Below, piece after piece: positions 6,841-8,650 of a stretch of 8,650 bases of DNA. A model generated the notes under the pieces. The model was given only the letters and a program-made list of their open reading frames with translations. It was not told the origin of the DNA and made no database searches. The number at the start of each line of letters is the position of its first letter. The stretch's first letter is position 1. Where the stretch lies: positions 1 to 8,650 of the forward strand of contig JAIFMH010000019.1 in NCBI GenBank assembly GCA_020048595.1, in the 5' to 3' direction. This DNA comes from Bacteroidota bacterium. Its GTDB lineage: Bacteria; Bacteroidota; Bacteroidia; Bacteroidales; UBA4417. Position numbers and translations under genes: made by a program.

Positions 6841-7509
6841 TTACATAGATTTTTCACCTTTAATTTTTATGACAAGTGCAATTTCATCATTGATGAAGTC
6901 ATCTTTCAGATCATCGAAAAATTTCTTCGATTTGAATTTAATATCGTAAGCAGCCCTATCGATAGTAAATTCAGGTGTTGAACCTTGAAATGTTTCCCCT
7001 TCGGTAGTAATATCCGTTTGAAAGCTTACACTTTTTGATATTCCTTTAATAGTAAGATTACCAGTTAAAGTATATGATGTTTTGCTTTCCTTCGATCTTA
7101 CAATCTGTGTAATTACAAATGTAGCTTCAGGATTGTTATCCACATCAAAAAAATCAGCCGAACGAAGGTGACCTGTCAGCTTACCATTGTACACAGAATC
7201 TTGAATATCAAGTACTTTAATACTTTGCATATCAAGTAAAAAGTCACCACCTACAGGAGTATTTTCCTTCATGAAGAGGTTACCTGATTTTATGGCGATT
7301 GTTCCGTTATGCTGGCCTGTTGGCTTGAATCCCTTCCATTCCACAACGCTTTCGGCAGGATTAACAGCATACTTGTCAGCACCTTCGGTGTTGGCAATAA
7401 TTGTGTCAGCTTCTCCTATGTTAGCCTTTTTACCTTCCGGACCTGCACAGGAATAAAACATTCCCAGGCTAATAATTGCAGAATAAATCATTAGTCTTTT
7501 CATTTTCAT
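6841..7509 (-). CDS. YceI-family periplasmic lipoprotein
   Basis: 222 aa. The N-terminus is a lipoprotein signal (MKMKRLMIY, hydrophobic stretch, MFYSC lipobox with Cys21), so the mature protein should be membrane-anchored. After an acidic linker, residues about 46-219 form the YceI beta barrel: VEWKGFKPTGQHNGTI (55-70), LTGHLRSADFFDVDNNPEA (111-129, the family hallmark), LTGNLTIKGISKSVSF and FTIDRAAYDIKF. YceI proteins are lipocalin-like and bind polyisoprenoid chains; the E. coli protein is soluble and periplasmic, while lipoprotein forms are common in Bacteroidota. Length and motifs are complete. ATG at 7503 (MKRL) is an equally possible start two codons in. The upstream region holds three GTTYAA repeats at 10-bp spacing, a likely control site. 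Physiological role here is not shown; stress or electron-transport links are known only from relatives. Confidence 0.95.
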   Translation of the reverse strand: MKMKRLMIYSAIISLGMFYSCAGPEGKKANIGEADTIIANTEGADKYAVNPAESVVEWKGFKPTGQHNGTIAIKSGNLFMKENTPVGGDFLLDMQSIKVLDIQDSVYNGKLTGHLRSADFFDVDNNPEATFVITQIVRSKESKTSYTLTGNLTIKGISKSVSFQTDITTEGETFQGSTPEFTIDRAAYDIKFKSKKFFDDLKDDFINDEIALVIKIKGEKSM

Positions 7510-7542
7510 AATTTTAAAGTTTAGTTAATTATAACCGACTTT

Positions 7543-7572
7543 GTTTAATATTGTTCAACATAGTTTAAACAA
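7543..7572. promoter_or_regulatory. Candidate operator: three GTTYAA repeats at 10-bp spacing within a dyad
   Basis: GTTTAA (7543), GTTCAA (7553) and GTTTAA (7563) recur exactly 10 bases apart, which places them on one face of the helix. The same stretch is also a dyad: TTGTTTAA (7541-7548) is the reverse complement of TTAAACAA (7565-7572), and the centre TGTTCAACA is itself symmetrical. It lies 34-63 bases upstream of the YceI-family start, where a regulator could overlap the promoter. The regulator is not identified in this window. The AT-rich setting raises the chance of accidental symmetry. Confidence 0.45.
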
Positions 7573-7663
7573 TTTTAGAAATCAAATTAATTTTAAAATG
7601 TAAAACCAGTTACATCCTGGTATCAGCCTGACTGCAAGTACCTGAAAATAAAAAAAAGCAATA

Positions 7664-7688
7664 AAACAATTACATTTTTCAATTGTTT
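7664..7688. promoter_or_regulatory. AT-rich inverted repeat upstream of the DUF1697 gene
   Basis: AAACAATT (7664-7671) and AATTGTTT (7681-7688) are exact reverse complements with a 9-base spacer, ending 42 bases before the DUF1697 start. It could be an operator or part of the promoter region. TTG (7684-7686) followed after 22 bases by TAATAATA-like sequence is not a convincing promoter match. Low information content keeps confidence low. Confidence 0.2.
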
Positions 7689-7730
7689 CAGATAGCTAAA
7701 AGTATAATAATAACTAACTTAGCATGAATA

Positions 7731-8264
7731 ATGGTGCAATATATTGCTTTTCTGCGCGGTATTAATGTCTCTGGTCAGAAGATCATCAAAATGGAGGCAC
7801 TGCGGAGTGTTTTGGTTGCAGCTGGATTTATTGACGTTAAAACCTATATTCAGAGTGGGAATATTTTGTTCACTACTGATCTGCAGGAAACCAGTCTTTT
7901 GATTTTGAGGCTTGAAAATCTGATAGAGAAAGAATTTAGATTCCGGACTGATGTGATTCTGCGTAAAGTAACTGATATCGAATCAATTGTAAGCTCGGCG
8001 CTATTCAGCTCATTGCGGAAAGATACAGGTGAAAAGTATTACATCACTTTTCTTAAACATGAATATCCGGAACCTTTAACCATCCCTATGTTCTCGAAAA
8101 ATCAGGATGTGGAGATCATACATCAGAACCATATAGATTTTTACTCTATTTCAAGGTTGCACAAAGGCACTTATGGTTTCCCGAATAGTTTTATTGAAAA
8201 ATTAACTGGAATTCCGGCTACAACCCGAAATCCAAATACATTGGAAAAAATATTAAAACTCTGA
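7731..8264 (+). CDS. DUF1697 family protein
   Basis: 177 aa, close to the usual length of about 180. The family hallmarks are all present: a first strand followed by FLRGINVSGQKIIKMEALR (7-25), TYIQSGNILF (38-47), and the C-terminal PNSFIEKLTGIPATTRNPNT (151-170). No signal peptide or membrane segment is seen, so it should be cytoplasmic. DUF1697 proteins are common in bacteria, often as stand-alone genes, and have no established biochemical function. The gene is transcribed alone, divergent from the YceI-family gene (221-base gap) and convergent with the partial gene at 8324, with only 59 bases between the stops and no visible terminator. Another ATG at 7724 is out of frame, so the start at 7731 is preferred. 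Confidence 0.95.
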   Translation: MVQYIAFLRGINVSGQKIIKMEALRSVLVAAGFIDVKTYIQSGNILFTTDLQETSLLILRLENLIEKEFRFRTDVILRKVTDIESIVSSALFSSLRKDTGEKYYITFLKHEYPEPLTIPMFSKNQDVEIIHQNHIDFYSISRLHKGTYGFPNSFIEKLTGIPATTRNPNTLEKILKL

Positions 8265-8323
8265 GATATTTTGTTGATCCGGTTATTCCCTGTTTTCCTT
8301 TTGTTGCTATTTTGCTCTCCAGA

Positions 8324-8650
8324 TTACTTCCGTTTCCTTGTTAAATCAAGCAGCCCGTTAATAATGGTAAGCGGATGAGCGGGATTGCCAGGGATATAAA
8401 GATCTATTGGATATTTATCCAGAAAACTCCGGTCGATGGCTGGTGTTCCGGCAAATATTCCGCCGCTGATGGCATCCGTTCCTACAAGAACAATAATCTT
8501 AGGATCAGGAGTTGCATCATAACAAATCTGTAGCGGACCGGCCATATTTTCAGTAACAGGACCTGTAATAACAATACCATCGGCATGACGGGGCGAAGCT
8601 ACAAATTCAATTCCGAAACGGCCCAAATCAAACTGTACATTGTTGGAAGC
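8324..8650 (-). CDS. NuoB/HycG-like small subunit lacking C-terminal cluster cysteines (partial, N-terminus beyond window)
   Basis: The frame is open to the right edge; 108 C-terminal residues are visible. FDLGRFGIEFVASPRHADGIVITGPVTENM matches positions in the small subunit of group 4 [NiFe] hydrogenases and complex I (HycG, HyfI, EchC, NuoB), and is followed by ATPDPKIIVLVG, SGGIF and the PIDLYIPG segment. In that family the proximal [4Fe-4S] cluster is held by four Cys. The third should lie where GTDA (Asp59 of the visible part) occurs, and the fourth where PGNP (Asn89) occurs in place of PGCP. Both are absent; the only visible Cys is Cys43, at an unrelated place. The first two ligands lie outside the window. 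It is probably the last gene of an operon coming from the right and part of a membrane-bound hydrogenase-related (Ehr-like) or complex-I-like assembly (inferred). TTG at 8624-8626 is internal, not a start. Confidence 0.85.
   Translation of the reverse strand, partial: ASNNVQFDLGRFGIEFVASPRHADGIVITGPVTENMAGPLQICYDATPDPKIIVLVGTDAISGGIFAGTPAIDRSFLDKYPIDLYIPGNPAHPLTIINGLLDLTRKRK

Noticed and set aside
7605..7621. ACCAG/CTGGT inverted repeat in the YceI-DUF1697 gap
   Set aside because: 5-bp arms, no T-tract and no gene end nearby; not enough for a terminator or operator call.
8324..8626. TTG at 8624-8626 considered as the start of a 100-aa protein
   Set aside because: The frame continues without stop to the window edge and the family needs the upstream half, so the gene is cut by the edge.

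Overview
The window reads as chromosomal DNA of a member of the Bacteroidota, most likely class Bacteroidia. The evidence is a FecI/FecR-type sigma/anti-sigma pair with a Bacteroidota-style FecR C-terminal domain, two exported proteins that start with a carboxypeptidase-regulatory-like domain, A-rich leaders without Shine-Dalgarno sequences, and an AT-rich base composition. Genes are tightly packed and no gene-free stretch exceeds 300 bases. No rRNA, tRNA, transposase, phage gene or CRISPR array was found.

Left two-thirds (1-6101), all on the minus strand and read right to left: an exported carboxypeptidase-regulatory-like protein of 420 aa, an ECF sigma factor, a FecR anti-sigma factor with one membrane helix, an exported protein of 551 aa that joins an STN domain to the same two modules as the 420-aa protein, and an exported protein cut by the left edge. 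The last one has a calcium-loop-like N-terminal domain, a Tyr/His/Trp-rich segment and a tail of 18-residue Thr/Pro repeats. The order sigma, FecR, STN protein copies the usual sigma/FecR/SusC signalling cassette. Here, however, the STN protein has no room for a TonB-dependent barrel. I infer a cell-surface signalling unit whose input is a paralogue of the neighbouring 420-aa protein rather than a nutrient transporter.

Right third (6260-8650): a small four-helix membrane protein of the family often labelled cytochrome B, convergent with a YceI-family lipoprotein across a shared bidirectional terminator; a DUF1697 protein; and, running off the right edge on the minus strand, the C-terminal part of a NuoB/HycG-like small subunit. 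That subunit has lost the two C-terminal cysteines that normally bind its iron-sulfur cluster.

Non-coding or embedded structures worth attention are a 15-bp-stem palindrome inside the 5' end of the 551-aa gene, a heptameric GTCGGAA-type repeat before the sigma gene, three GTTYAA repeats spaced exactly 10 bp upstream of the YceI gene, and the 54-bp tandem array. The most unusual points are the barrel-less STN signalling cassette and the cysteine-less NuoB-like subunit; neither can be proven new without database searches.
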